The notes: a model not told the origin generated them from the letters alone. Shown: positions 32,929 through 43,510, counted from the stretch's first letter. The stretch: DNA of 64,000 nucleotides from Cordylochernes scorpioides (GCA_030710605.1 CP092863.1:144724478-144788477), one strand, 5' to 3'. Numbers and translations: made by a program.

Positions 32929-32949
32929 GTCTAAAGTAATATTTAATTT

Positions 32950-33110
32950 TCATATCATTTTTTAAATTAAAAAGGCATATATGGAATAAAAATATAATTT
33001 ATTAACCAATATTCAAGTTGGCTGAATGCCAACCTTTTTCAAGGTATTATAACATAATTATGTGATTAAAAACTCAACGCTACATAACATCAATAGAATT
33101 GATTCTAAAA
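32950..33110. repeat. Family H fragment
   Basis: AAAAAGGCATATATGGAATA, ACCAATATTCAAGTTGGCTG and CAAGGTATTATAACAT. Confidence 0.5.
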
Positions 33111-33114
33111 AATA

Positions 33115-33825
33115 GATTTATACATATATAATTTGAGTCAAAAGGCGATCCATCAATTAAGTTTATATAAAAAGGGCGTACCTGGATCTGTAAAAAAAAA
33201 AACACAATTTATTTTCTCAAAATATTTCGAGAGATTGCTTCCTTTTTATCAATTTATTGCAATATATAGTTGTTTTGCCTATATTTAATGAGGGAGGGGT
33301 AAATTGTTTGAAAAGAAAAACATCATTTTTATTAATTTCAAAACTTACAAGACCAAATTCAAATTACGAAATATGTTAAAAGGGCAAATATATAATTCAA
33401 TATAAGTTATGCTATAATATGCAATATATAATATATATTTCATAGAATATATTCCGCAAATATTGATTTTTCGATCAAATATATGTGAAATGTTAACACC
33501 AATATATAAAAGGTTGGTAAATTGCTTTTTACATTACTACACATCCAACTTTCTGGCATGTACTATTATACCCCATAGCTGATATTTGTATTTCTTAAAC
33601 TATTTTTTCAGTTCTTTGGTGAATTTCGTTTTAAAAATCAATATACGAATTTTCCATTCAAATTTTCGAAATTGAGGTGAATATTTGTATTTAAACTATA
33701 TAATTGGTTTGTATACTAATATTTAGTATTTAAAATATAAATAAGTATTTATGCGAAAAGGCACATATAACTTTATTAAATGCATTTTAATGGTATATTC
33801 ATAATGTTTTTATATAATGTAATAT
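33115..33825. other. AT-rich stretch with no recognised feature
   Basis: No supported frame or repeat. Confidence 0.45.
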
Positions 33826-33829
33826 ATTA

Positions 33830-34290
33830 AAAAATGCATATATACTTATAGACAAAGTTAAAGATATTTCATATTTTGTTGTCAACGGTAATCTGTTGTT
33901 TTTTTTTTCTTTAAGGAGAACTTGGTTATCTCGTAGGTTTTCAATGAAGATCACTGTAATATCTTTCAGAATTATTGTCTCAATCCCGATATACATGGTA
34001 AAAGGTACAACTTCCTTAAGTATTCTCCATGAGTGTATATACACTTGGTTATCTCGTGTGTCTTCAATAAAGGTCACTGTAATATCTTTCAGAGTTATTG
34101 TCGGAATCCCGATATACATGTTGAAAGGTACAACTTCCTTAAGTTTTGTCCATGAGTGTATATACACTTGGTTATCTCGTGGATCTTTAATAAAGGTTAC
34201 TGTAATAACGTTCAGAGTTATTGTCTGAATCTTGATATACATGTTAAAAGGTACAACTTCTTTAAGTTTTGTCCATGAGTGTTTATCTTA
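33830..34290 (-). mobile_element. Family T element, three to four units
   Basis: Left end TATACTTATAGACAAAGTTA with the T run and CTTTAAGGAGA; then units of GGTTATCTCGT...TTCAGA(G/A)TTATTGTC...CCCGATATACATG; right terminus GTTTTGTCCATGAGTG. Open frames run on both strands through it only because of the repeat. Confidence 0.75.
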
Positions 34291-34659
34291 CACAATATCT
34301 TCCAGGCAAAATTTCCATCTATATTTTGCCAATAGAATTGGCCTAGCTACTTCACAAGCGCTCAACCACTATTCTAATAATTCTGAAATTTTCATGAATC
34401 CTGTTTGTTTCTCATAAAATTAGAGCTCACGTTAGACTGATGAGAGATTTTATCCTGTAACCATGTGTTCCTGCTGGACCGTTCTAAATTTTCTAAAACT
34501 GGTGTAGTCACTTTTTCACCGATATGATTCCAATAATTTGCATTTACTGTCAAAAGAATACGCGCTGCTTCAACGTTCATTATATTAGAGGAGATTTGAC
34601 CATTCTTTAAACACTATGCAAATACAGGGGTAAGAATTTTTTCTTAGAGATGTAATTGG

Positions 34660-34970
34660 TAAGTTTTTCATGCTAAGTGAACCTGAAATCTTATATCAGA
34701 AATTGGTAAATAATAATTGATTTTATTCCGATAGATGGCGTATATCATCTGATTCGTTCAGTTGTACTATCATTATATATTGCTATGATGCATTAGCACG
34801 CCCCATCTGTTATAATAAATTTGAACTCTTAGTGATACGTATGGAACTTTTTAAAATAAAACATTCTACTGCACCTCAATCAATTTATCATTGATCTAAG
34901 GTAGTATAAAGATGTTTTATTCCAATATTCAATCATACGCATCTAAACAGAGTCTAAATTTCTTATATGA
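34660..34970. repeat. Scraps of foldback families G and F
   Basis: ATTCCGATAGATGGCG (G arm) then GATGCATTAGCACGCCCCATC and GATACGTATGGAAC...ACATTCTACTGCACC (F arm), interrupted. Confidence 0.45.
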
Positions 34971-35084
34971 GAAAAATTAATTTATAATTTTCTTCTTCTC
35001 TTTTATAATTATATAACAAAGTATCTTGTGATATATAGTCGCCTGTTACAAATTTATAAAAAAAAAACAGAAATCATAAATTAT

Positions 35085-35345
35085 GAAAAAGACATCTCCT
35101 TATCATGAAACTGAAAGTTGCTGATGGCCTACGTCATCTATTGGAATAAATATCAACTATTCTCGTTGATTTTTAATTATTACAGAATTGGCCAAATACC
35201 CATTATCGATTGGGAGAAATCAAGAAAAGCTAACCACGGACGCGTTTCGGGCTGTTGGCCCTCATCAGTGTGGTACAAGCTGTACCTCAACGACCAAAAA
35301 ACTGGTCATTCAGGCATCTTGAAAAATCATGAAACTGGTAGTTAA
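35085..35345. repeat. Foldback family G, copy
   Basis: Contains CTGAAAGTTGCTGATGG, TCAACTATTCTCGTTGAT, ACGCGTTTCGGGCTGTTGGC and ACAAGCTGTACCTCAACG; the last block matches 5225-5240. Confidence 0.65.
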
Positions 35346-35877
35346 GGCCAGAATTGCGTTAGAACGCTACACAATGTGGAAAAAGTATATCATGCTATAT
35401 AATCGTCTGAAGCAAATTTATAAAAATCGCGAAATCATAATTCGAAAGGTTTTTTATAAAGTTTTTATTATTTTTATCATATATCGCCTTATATATGATT
35501 TCACGTTTTTAATAAATTCAACAAAGTATTATAAATATATGCCAAAAGAACCTGACATATGTGAAATATTATATATTTAAGTTATACAAATAATTTGTTT
35601 ATATATATTATGCCAATGTGTAATTGAGTATATTTAGAAAAGAATGCCTTTCTAAAATATAGACATCTTCTCGTTTATCTTAGAGTGTTCTCAAATAGCA
35701 AATTTTAAGTTAATCAATGATAATAAAATTCAAACTTATTTCACAAATTTAAGTAAATGACTATCATTTCCTATCATTTGTGAGATTAATTAATCTGTTG
35801 GGTTTCTTTTTCTCGTCCTTAAATTCCGAAATTACTTTTGATTAGTTTTTTCCTCTTTCTTTATATTGATTTATTAA

Positions 35878-36244
35878 CATATGAAAACATTAAGACGCGA
35901 ATGTTTCTTTTCACATATAAATCAGACTTCTACTGTCCTTACTGCGATGAAGAATATTAAAAGGGCTTGGCTCATCAGTGTTAAACCCTCCCAGCGGTTT
36001 CGCCAATTTAATATACTAGACCGCTTCTTTAGAGCTCTAATACTGTATTGGATTATATGTGGCAAAATGATCCAATACAGTATTAGAGCTCTAAAGAAGC
36101 GGTCTGGTAGATTAAATTGGCGAAACCGCTGGGAGAGTTTACCACTGATGAGCCAAGCCCTTTTAATATTTTTCATCGCAGTAAGGACAGTAGAAGTCTG
36201 ATTTATATGTGAAAAGAAACATTCGCGTCTTAATGTGTTCATAT
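35878..36244. repeat. Foldback family F, best-preserved palindrome (F6, 367 bp)
   Basis: Two arms of about 174 bp surround a 20-bp spacer near 36052-36070. Outer ends ACATATGAAAACATTAAGAC and GTCTTAATGTGTTCATATG; inner arm GAGCTCTAATACTGTATTGG. The arms are so alike that both strands carry a 106-codon frame with nearly the same translation (35881-36201 + and 35922-36242 -), which is a symmetry artefact and not two genes. Confidence 0.9.
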
Positions 36245-36399
36245 GTTATATATAGATGGCGCGTTATTGCTTTGCATATAATGATTTATTGTTTACACAT
36301 TGCCAATCTATATGAGGTTATGAGGATATTGGTATTTAAGAATAATCATTATGACATAATTGCATATTTCGACAAATTACAAAAAGGCATAAGACGGCG

Positions 36400-37985
36400 C
36401 AACTGTTTTTAATTACTTGATTTAAAGGAAGCCTTGAGGCATGATCTTCTTCAGTTTACTCTAAAACGTTAGTTAGCTGAAGAAGGAATTATCCGAAAGC
36501 TTCTTTAACTATGCAAATAAAATGAGTTGCGGTTTCTTATGCTTTTTTTTTGTAATTGAGATTATAGTTGCATCATGATGTATGTTTTTCTATTTTTTTT
36601 CGAATATATCTGTCATTATTGTCTCTAAAATTATTATAATATATAAGAAATATATAAACTATTATATGCACACACATATAAGTATATATACGGCTTACCA
36701 ATTTATGTGGTGGTTAATTAACAACAATCCACATAAACATTTCTTGCAAAATCAAGTTTTCTTTGTTATCACTAAGGTTATACCTTGTTATTGTTATTAT
36801 ATTCAGACGACAAAAAAAAAAAGAACGAATCCAATTTAATAAAATATATAAATTAGATAATAAAAATTTGCATATTTGCAACAAACAAATATGAATTTTC
36901 AAAAGCAAATATTTAAGACAAGACAATTATTTATTTTAGACAAGAACAAACTATGAATGATAAACAAAAGATAGGCAATAAGGGAAGTTTACAGGGTAAC
37001 AAAATATAAACATAAAAATTGATATTCTGTTAATAAAATAATAAATACTTTGCTTGAATAAAAATAAAAGGATTGTTTATTAACCAGAATTGATATATCA
37101 ATAATAATAAAAAAAAGGTTATTAAAAATTCATATGCTAAACAAACCTATTAAAAAACCTCAATGAATAATTAAAACATAAAAAAGTAATAATTAGTCAG
37201 AATTTATTATACGCAGACGATCTTTAGAATGACAGATATCTTCTGTAGAATATTGGTTTAAAAGTTCTCAAGAAAAGAAATAAATATATTGGTTTTTCTC
37301 TATCTAAAATTGCCATTTTCTTTTTTCTACTATTCTTTTCTTCAATTGCTTCAAAAATTTAATAAATAATATCTATTTCAAAAGAAGAGAATTTTAAGTC
37401 TATATTATCTTTAATTGTTTGTGACGCTGTTAAATTGGATTTTATTTTACGAATTTTCCATTTTTTGTAGTTTTTAAAAAGTTATTATATAAAAATCAAT
37501 ACTAATTAATATTTGAATTAATAAATACTGATATTGAATATTTGGTAATAACACTTTTTTATTTAAAAATGAATTTTAAAAACTAATATTTTTCATTTTT
37601 TAATCCTTATGTAATTAATTCGTCACATGTTTTATTGTCAAGAGAAGTGTAAGGTAGGACCTGTTGTAGATAAACGATAAAAAAACTTTGACTTGTGCTT
37701 AATTAATAGGTATAAAATCTTACTTTTGATAAATAATCTTTAAGATAATAAACTTAGTGATAATAAAACTTATAGATAAAAAAACGTGTTGGTAATCAAA
37801 CTTATAGATTATAAAACTTGTTGGTATTCAAACTTTTATATAAAAAACTTAGATGTAATAAAACTTATCGGTGAATAAAAACACTATTTATAAACCTTTT
37901 GGTAGAAAAACTTGCTTAAATATATGTTTAAAATAGTGTGAATGGATAATTTAAGATTGACATTGGATTAAATTTAGGTATTTTA
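36400..37985. other. AT-rich stretch; degenerate short tandem at 37720-37920
   Basis: No gene. From about 37720 to 37920 a run of TTATAGAT(A/T)AAAAACTTG-like units of roughly 20-30 bp repeats imperfectly eight or more times. Confidence 0.5.
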
Positions 37986-37989
37986 ATTA

Positions 37990-38260
37990 AAACATAAGGA
38001 TTAAATATAAAAAAGTTCGACGCGCGTTTAAATGGCGTCGCTTCCCTTCTTGGTAAAAGTTCTTTCTGCTTCTTTTTTCCGACGCGCATGCGCACCACCT
38101 CTGATTCTTCGTCATCAACTACTTAGGTGCACCACTTCTCACCGGCGGTGGCGCCGCCAGGGGAGCTTAGCTAGATTTGGTCAATCTAACCTCTACAGGA
38201 CCATTATATTATTTTTCTGCAAATTCAGGAGAACAGCACAGTCAAAAGGATTGAGATGAT
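37990..38260 (+). other. GC-rich island with CG-rich inverted motifs
   Basis: Starts GTTCGACGCGCGTTTAAATG and includes CCGACGCGCATGCGCACC and CGGCGGTGGCGCCGCCAGGG. A 75-codon frame (38032-38259) begins with ATG but shows no known domain. The composition could suit a promoter or first exon, or a retroelement terminus; neither can be shown. Confidence 0.35.
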
Positions 38261-38335
38261 TCCAATTTAAGGAAAGATTGATGTTATTTTCCACGTTCTG
38301 TAGATTAATGTCTACCTCGGTTTACCAATCAAGAA

Positions 38336-38510
38336 CAGAGGTCGGCAAACCGCGAGCCACATCGGCTCTTTATATAGTTTCATACGTAAATATTATTTAT
38401 GTGAGTACTATTTATTGTTGGCAAGGAAAGAATTGTGGCTCTTTAAAAACTTTGAAATTTTGTAAATGGTAAATTTTGACTCTTCCGACTCAAAGGTTTA
38501 CCAACCCCTG
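38336..38510. mobile_element. hAT-like MITE, 175 bp
   Basis: Ends CAGAGGTCGGCAAACC and GGTTTACCAACCCCTG are imperfect inverted repeats of the CAGRGGTCGGCAA type usual in hAT MITEs. An 8-bp target duplication is recognisable with two changes: ATCAAGAA at 38328-38335 and ATCTAGGA at 38511-38518. Confidence 0.78.
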
Positions 38511-38739
38511 ATCTAGGAGAATCATGTATGGGACGAGAGTCTCTAATTAAACCTTGTTGTTTTTTATTCTTCTTAAGAAAGATTAAGCCCCTAACGAAGT
38601 TAGGCGTATATAGCCTATTGATATATTAACATTATTTTAATAAATAAAATGTTTTATTTTATTTTAAATCTAAAATAAGACTTTCAATTAATAATTTCAT
38701 ATGGATTGCTCAATATATATATATATTATATTTAATAAA

Positions 38740-39050
38740 TATATGAGATTTTCTGCGTTATTTTATCTTGAGGATTATGCTATGGTAATGCAGTCGTGAG
38801 AATAATAATAAAAATGGTTTTGATCAGTATTTGCTTTAATTGAACTAAAGGAATATATGAAAGAACATAATTTGGTAAAAGTACAGCCTGGATTAAGGCG
38901 TAAGAATAAAAAAATGAAAAACCTATTTACATAATGTACAAAAGATTTGAGCCGGCCATCGGGGAACAACAACAAAGAGTTTTTATAGGGAAAGCGTTAC
39001 CTCTGGTGGTCGATTTAGCAGAGTATTTTATCTATGAAATATATTTGAAA
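38740..39050 (+). repeat. Dispersed repeat family X, copy
   Basis: GGATTATGCTATGGTAATGC, AGTCGTGAG, GCCGGCCATCGGGGAACAAC and TACCTCTGGTGGTCGATTTA. Confidence 0.6.
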
Positions 39051-39120
39051 AACATATTTTATATAACATATATATATACATATATATATTATGATATATA
39101 TGTGTATATATATATTTAAA

Positions 39121-39690
39121 TATCTTTTATCGCGTTTTTATAGAATATTTGAAAGAATTCTGTTTATATATATTGATTTTTCTATCTTTACTTGCATTAT
39201 TTATTTTAACCTCAGAGGGTTGGTAGAGGAGTAGTGCCTAAATTCCTCAGACTCCTTAAAAAAAGGGACGACCGACGACATCAAATACTTTTCATGAGTG
39301 TAGTCTGTTTTGAATATCTTTTATAACGTTTTTATAGAAGATTAAAAATATTTCTGTTGTTTATATTGATATTTCTATATTTGTTTGGATTATTTTTTAA
39401 ACTCAGAGGATTGGTAGAGGAGTAGTACTTAAAATTGCCTCTGTCTCCTTAAAAAAAAGAGAGACCGACGACATCAAATACTTTCTATCAGTGTAGTCTG
39501 TTTTGAATATCTTTTATAGCCTTTATATAGAAGATTATAACGATTTCTATTGGTATTAATATATCTATCTTTTTTTGGATTATTTATTTTTAAACTTAGA
39601 GGGTTGGTGGAGATGTAGTGCCTAAAATTGCCTCTTTCTCCTTAAAAAAAGAGACGACCGACGACATCAGAGACTTTCCATGAGTCTAGT
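39121..39690 (+). repeat. Tandem repeat, three units of about 190 bp, abutting the Dscam exon
   Basis: Units start TATCTTTTAT at 39121, 39315 and 39509. Each includes CAGAGG(G/A)TTGGTAGAGGAG, CTCCTTAAAAAAA and GACCGACGACATCA. The last unit ends about 30 bp before the splice acceptor at 39721. The CTCCTTAAAAAAA...GACGACCGACGACATCA part equals the single-copy end of family T, so the array probably grew from a T element. Confidence 0.8.
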
Positions 39691-39721
39691 TTGTGTCCTA
39701 ATGATTGTGGTGTGTTGACAG

Positions 39722-39874
39722 TGGTGGTGTCACCCTATGGAGTCGAGGTGTACGACGACTTTGTCATCGCTGGTAACACCGGTGTCCTGCGGTGTACTGT
39801 ACCCAGTATGGTACGGGAGTACGTTGAAGTCACGGCTTGGCTGCACGCACCAGATGGGACGCCTCTGATAGCTG
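39722..39874 (+). CDS. Dscam: Dscam-like exon, N-terminal half of an Ig domain (Ig2-like)
   Basis: This 153-nt coding exon encodes about 51 residues resembling the first half of the second immunoglobulin domain of arthropod Dscam, a membrane cell-adhesion and recognition receptor of neurons and haemocytes. Visible hallmarks are the strand VYDDFVIAGNTGVLRC, with the Ig B-strand cysteine at about residue 25, then VPSMVREYVEVTAW with the core tryptophan at about residue 40. The exon follows CAG at 39719-39721, with a branch-point-like CCTAATG at 39697-39703, and ends at the donor G|GTATGT. It starts and ends in phase 1, so it joins in frame to the exon at 55887. In Drosophila Dscam1 the same half-domain is the alternatively spliced exon 4; only one version is seen here. 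The pyrimidine tract is weak and a tandem repeat ends about 30 bp upstream. Family assignment is from remembered Dscam sequence; the exact paralogue is not determined. Confidence 0.86.
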
Positions 39875-39988
39875 GTATGTCACGCCTTTGTCTGTTATTG
39901 AATTGATATTTGAATACAATTACAAAAATTATAAATATTTATTTTATCAGAAATTTAAACAATTTTTAACGCGTAAGATTCATATTTT

Positions 39989-40250
39989 TTTATTTATTTA
40001 TCCCTAGTATTCATGGTGGGTAGAAGAAAACGACTGTTTTTTACTGTAAGTACACCACATGTCTACACATGTGAGAAGCAGTTCGACTTTGCATTTATAA
40101 ATATGGCAGAGCTCCGGAAGAAGCCTATAGCTGCATTCGGTGTTTCTAGATGGTCACCCCCCCCAACTACTGACCAGGCCAGACATTGCTTAACTTCGGT
40201 GATCAAACGAGAACTGGTGTTTTCAGCGTGGTATGGCCGTAGGTTTTATA
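39989..40250 (-). mobile_element. 5S-headed SINE sharing the SINE-A body
   Basis: On the minus strand the element reads 5S-like head (40244 to 40121), then the SINE-A body from about 40115 (GCAAAGTCGAACTGCTTCTC, ACATGTGTAGACATGTGG, GAATACTAGGGATAAATA) and an A-rich tail. The tRNA-like head and the linker with CCAACC present in other copies are replaced by the 5S part. The body is at the same level of conservation as in tRNA-headed copies. Confidence 0.8.
40121..40244 (-). pseudogene. 5S rRNA-derived sequence (SINE head)
   Basis: On the minus strand the 124-nt block starts AACCTACGGCCATACCACGC and contains GATCACCGAAGTTAAGCAAT, GTCTGGCCTGGTCAGTAG and GGGGTGACC, and ends GCTATAGGCTT. These match the order and spacing of animal 5S rRNA, including the internal pol III promoter region. 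Changes in the stem regions and a G run (GGGGGGGG in place of the usual GGATGGG) make a ribosomal role unlikely; it serves as a SINE promoter head. Confidence 0.82.
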
Positions 40251-40587
40251 TATATATTTGAATATATCAATTATCTACTCACTTCACTGCCATGATAAAT
40301 AATCACTATAAAAGAAAGCCGAAAAGTGGAATATTACAGCGATATAGTAGATTAAACTGGCGAAACCGCTGTGAGGGTTCACCACTGATGAGTCAGGCCC
40401 TCTCATTATTTTATTATTACAGTAAGGGCAGTAGAAAATTGATTCCTTTTAAAAATAATTTTAGGAGTCAAACTAGTTCGAATTTCTAATAACAGATGGC
40501 GCGCTAATGCATTCATATTAAATATTTCTTTACAATTAGATTACTATTATTGATATGCAAATTGTACTCTAATAGGATATATAAACT

Positions 40588-41205
40588 TTGCATATTGTGC
40601 CTCATAGTTGCATAAAAGCCTGTTGAAAAGGAAAATATAACGAAAGCTTTATTTCTAGCTGATAATAATAAAAAGACAAACATAGCACAATATTTATTTA
40701 CAATTTTATTTATAAAACAGAAGATAAATTCTAGATAAATAATATGCATATTGGGCCTCATATTTGCATAAAAGCATGTTGAAGATGAATACAACGAAAG
40801 CTTTATTTCTAGCTGATAATAATAACAAGACACACATAGCACAATATTTATTTACAATTTTATTTATAAAATTTAAGATGAATTCTGGATAAATAATATG
40901 CATATTGTACCTCATAGTCGCATAAAAGCATGTTGAAGATGAATACAACGAAAGCTTTATATCTCGCTGTTAATAATAAAAGATACACATTGTACAATAT
41001 TTATTTACAATTATATTTATAAAATAGAAGATGAATTCTAGATAAATAATATACATATTGTGCCTCATAGTTGCATAAAAGCATGTTGAAGATGAATACA
41101 ACGAAAGCTTTATTTATCGCTGTTAATAATAAAAATACACATTGCAATATTTATTTACAATTTTATTTATAAAATAGAAGATAAATTCTAGATAAATAAT
41201 GAAAA
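40588..41205. repeat. Tandem repeat, four units of about 154 bp
   Basis: Units start (G/A)CATATTG(T/G)G at about 40590, 40746, 40900 and 41053. Each has CCTCATAGTTGCATAAAAGC, GTTGAAGATGAATACAACG and AAAGCTTTAT...TCTAG(A)TAAATAAT. Confidence 0.88.
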
Positions 41206-41209
41206 CTAT

Positions 41210-41585
41210 AGAATTAACAAGAGAATTGATGTTCGAATTTATGTGTTTAAAAATTATAATTGAAATATTTAGAGAGAATCTTAAAATATCAATATTAATT
41301 TTGTTTTTATTAAATATTTTCTGATATAAAATATTATCTTATTATCTTTACATATTTATTTAAATATTGAGATATTCTGTGAATAGATTACTTTGTATAA
41401 TTGAAATCTAATCCCAGACGAGGATCAAGAAATATGGAATAAGAATATATTTCAATCCCCTATATTGATATGTTCATCTGGATATATGTATACTCTATAT
41501 GTATTTATTCTTATTATTATTATTGGATGCTTCTCCTATATATTCTACATATTATATATCATATAGCTAAAATTGTTATATATGT
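41210..41585. other. AT-rich stretch with no recognised feature
   Basis: Nothing supported. Confidence 0.45.
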
Positions 41586-41589
41586 GGTA

Positions 41590-41910
41590 TGATGCACTAG
41601 CGCGCCATCTGTTATCAAAATTTGAAACTATTTTAAAGGCTTAAGATTCTTTTTGAAATTATATATTTATAATTGTATGTAATTCTACTGTTCTTAAAGC
41701 TTATGTCCATAGTTTATCTACAATACCTTTTCCAAGAGTCTACCAACAGTATCACTATAAAAAGAAGTTCCAAAAATGCAATCTAACAGCGGTATGGTAG
41801 ATTAAACTGGCGAAACCGCTGGGAGGGTTCACCACTGATGAAACAGGCCCTCCCATTAATATTTTTCAAGATTCAAAAAGAATCTTACGCCTTTAAAATA
41901 GTTTCGAATA
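41590..41910. repeat. Foldback family F, copy F8
   Basis: Bounded by GCACTAGCGCGCCATCTG on the left; GGTATGGTAGATTAAACTGG, CGAAACCGCTGGGAGGGTTC and CTTACGCCTTTAAAATAG on the right. Confidence 0.65.
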
Positions 41911-41999
41911 TATGTGGTATCTTCATTATTAAAAATACATGTTATTTATTATAATGGTTATATTAATATATATAAGTAAAAATGAGAGATACAATGTAT

Positions 42000-42045
<46 letters not shown>
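42000..42045. repeat. (TA)n microsatellite
   Basis: About 22 TA repeats separating F8 from F9. Confidence 0.85.
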
Positions 42046-42046
<1 letters not shown>

Positions 42047-42049
42047 CAA

Positions 42050-42680
42050 ATGAAAACATTAAGACTCGAATGTTTATTTTCACAAATAAATCAAACTTCT
42101 ACTGTCTTTACTGCAATGGAAACATATTAGGAGGGCTTGGCTCATCAGTGTTGAACCCTTCTAACAGTTTCGTCAATTTAATCTACCAGATCGTTTCTTT
42201 TAGAGCTCTAATACTGTATTAGATCATTCTGCTTATATATGCTACATTGAAGGGTGGAATCTCAGAAATGGTATTTAAGTAAACTATGGACATAAGCTTA
42301 TAGGACAGTAGAATTATATTCAAATATTTGCATTGAGTAATGTTCTTCCACAAACAATAAGGACAAGGCCTGTTAGGTATAAATTAATACAAGGTAATAA
42401 CGCGCCATCTATAAAATACAAATGAAAACACCAAAACTCGAATGTTTCTTTTCACAAATAAATCAAACTTCTACTGTCCTTACTGCGATGAAAATATATA
42501 TTGGGAGGGCTTGGCTCATCAGTGGTGAGTATTAGAGCTCTAAAGAAGCGGTCTGGTAGAATAAATTGGCGAAACCGCTGGGAGGGTTCACCACTGATGA
42601 GCCAAGCACTCTCAATATATATTTTCATCGCAGTGAGCACAGTAGAAGTTTGATTTATTTGTGATAAGAAAGAAATCGAG
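42050..42680. repeat. Two adjacent family F copies (F9, F10)
   Basis: F9 (42050-42415) has ACTTCTACTGTCTTTACTGC, GGCTTGGCTCATCAGTGTTG and a long single-stranded inner part. F10 (42420-42680) is a shorter palindrome around 42525-42535 with AGAGCTCTAAAGAAGCGG. ACAAGGTAATAACGCGCC (42390) and ACAAGGCAATAACACGCC (42813) flank them. Confidence 0.7.
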
Positions 42681-42689
42681 TTTCGTTGT

Positions 42690-43125
42690 TTTAATTTGTA
42701 TTATATGGCGCGTTATTGCTATGCATAGGAAAGTAAAATTATATTTAAATATTTGCATTGAGGAATGTTTTTCCGCAAACAATAAGGACATGGCCAGTTA
42801 GGTATAAATTAATACAAGGCAATAACACGCCTTATATACTTGCGCCAATCAAGGAGAAAAGTTTATTTACATAAGTTATTTACATTATTCAACGCATGAA
42901 AACATTAGAGATCCAGATTTTGTAGAAAGTTTAGAATGTATTTACAAAATGAATTGAACTTTAAATATGATTTTTTTTTCGGAAATCAAATCGTTAAGTT
43001 CACAAACAACTTATTCATTCTTCATTCTATAATCTTGAAATGCTGGGCAATCGATCAGTAGATGTCTTGAGGTTTGTTCCTCAATACCACAAAAGCAACT
43101 TGAATCCTATATACGTATATTATAA
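42690..43125. other. Unassigned stretch with possible LINE scrap
   Basis: No open frame. The block 43020-43105 (GGCAATCGATCAGTAGATG, CAATACCACAAAAGCAAC) is less AT-rich and may be a coding relic in antisense, but I cannot name it. Confidence 0.3.
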
Positions 43126-43129
43126 ATAA

Positions 43130-43510
43130 AAAGGTGAGATTTCTGTTGATTTTGGATTTATTTTTAAGATTGAGATTATGATCTTGAGATTTGATATATT
43201 TTGGAATACATTAGGATTAAGTCAATGGTATTGGTATGCAGTGGTGGAAAAGATTATAATAAAATGAAGATTTATTCCCAATTTGCTTTAATTGTGATAA
43301 TAAAGCATACATAAAAACATAATTTGATAAAAGTACTGCCTGGCTTAAGGCGAGTAGAATAAGGAAAACAAAAGATTATTTACATAATGTACAAAAATTT
43401 GAGTCGGCGATAGGGAAACAACAACAATGAGTTTTTATAGGGGAAGCGTGACCTCTGGCGGTCGATTTAGCAGAGTATTTGAACCTATGAAATATAATTT
43501 TAAATAAAGT
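43130..43510 (+). repeat. Dispersed repeat family X, longest copy
   Basis: GGTGAGATTTCTGTTGATTT at the left; GGTATGCAGTGGTGGAAAAG; AAGTACTGCCTGGCTTAAGG; GGGAAACAACAACAATGAG; GTGACCTCTGGCGGTCGATT. Confidence 0.65.

Larger units (their letters stand above)
39945..40505. repeat. Foldback family F, copy F7, interrupted by a SINE
   Basis: The left boundary block ACGCGTAAGATTCATAT is at 39971-39987. The rest (GGCGAAACCGCTGTGAGG, CACCACTGATGAGTCAGGCC, GCAGTAAGGGCAGTAG, AGATGGCGCGCTAATGCATT) is at 40345-40513. The SINE at 39989-40250 lies between. Confidence 0.6.

Noticed and set aside
34392-34580. 62-codon minus-strand frame, MNVEAARILLTVNANYWNHI
   Set aside because: Looks more complex than its surroundings and may be a coding relic, but no family could be named and flanking frames do not continue it.
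35881-36242. Two 106-codon frames on opposite strands with almost the same product
   Set aside because: They are mirror images from one palindromic foldback element, so they say nothing about coding.
40121-40244. A functional 5S rRNA gene
   Set aside because: Single copy, many changes in conserved stems, and fused to a SINE body.
40013-40261. 82-codon frame across the 5S-headed SINE
   Set aside because: It crosses SINE body and 5S head and belongs to neither as a protein.
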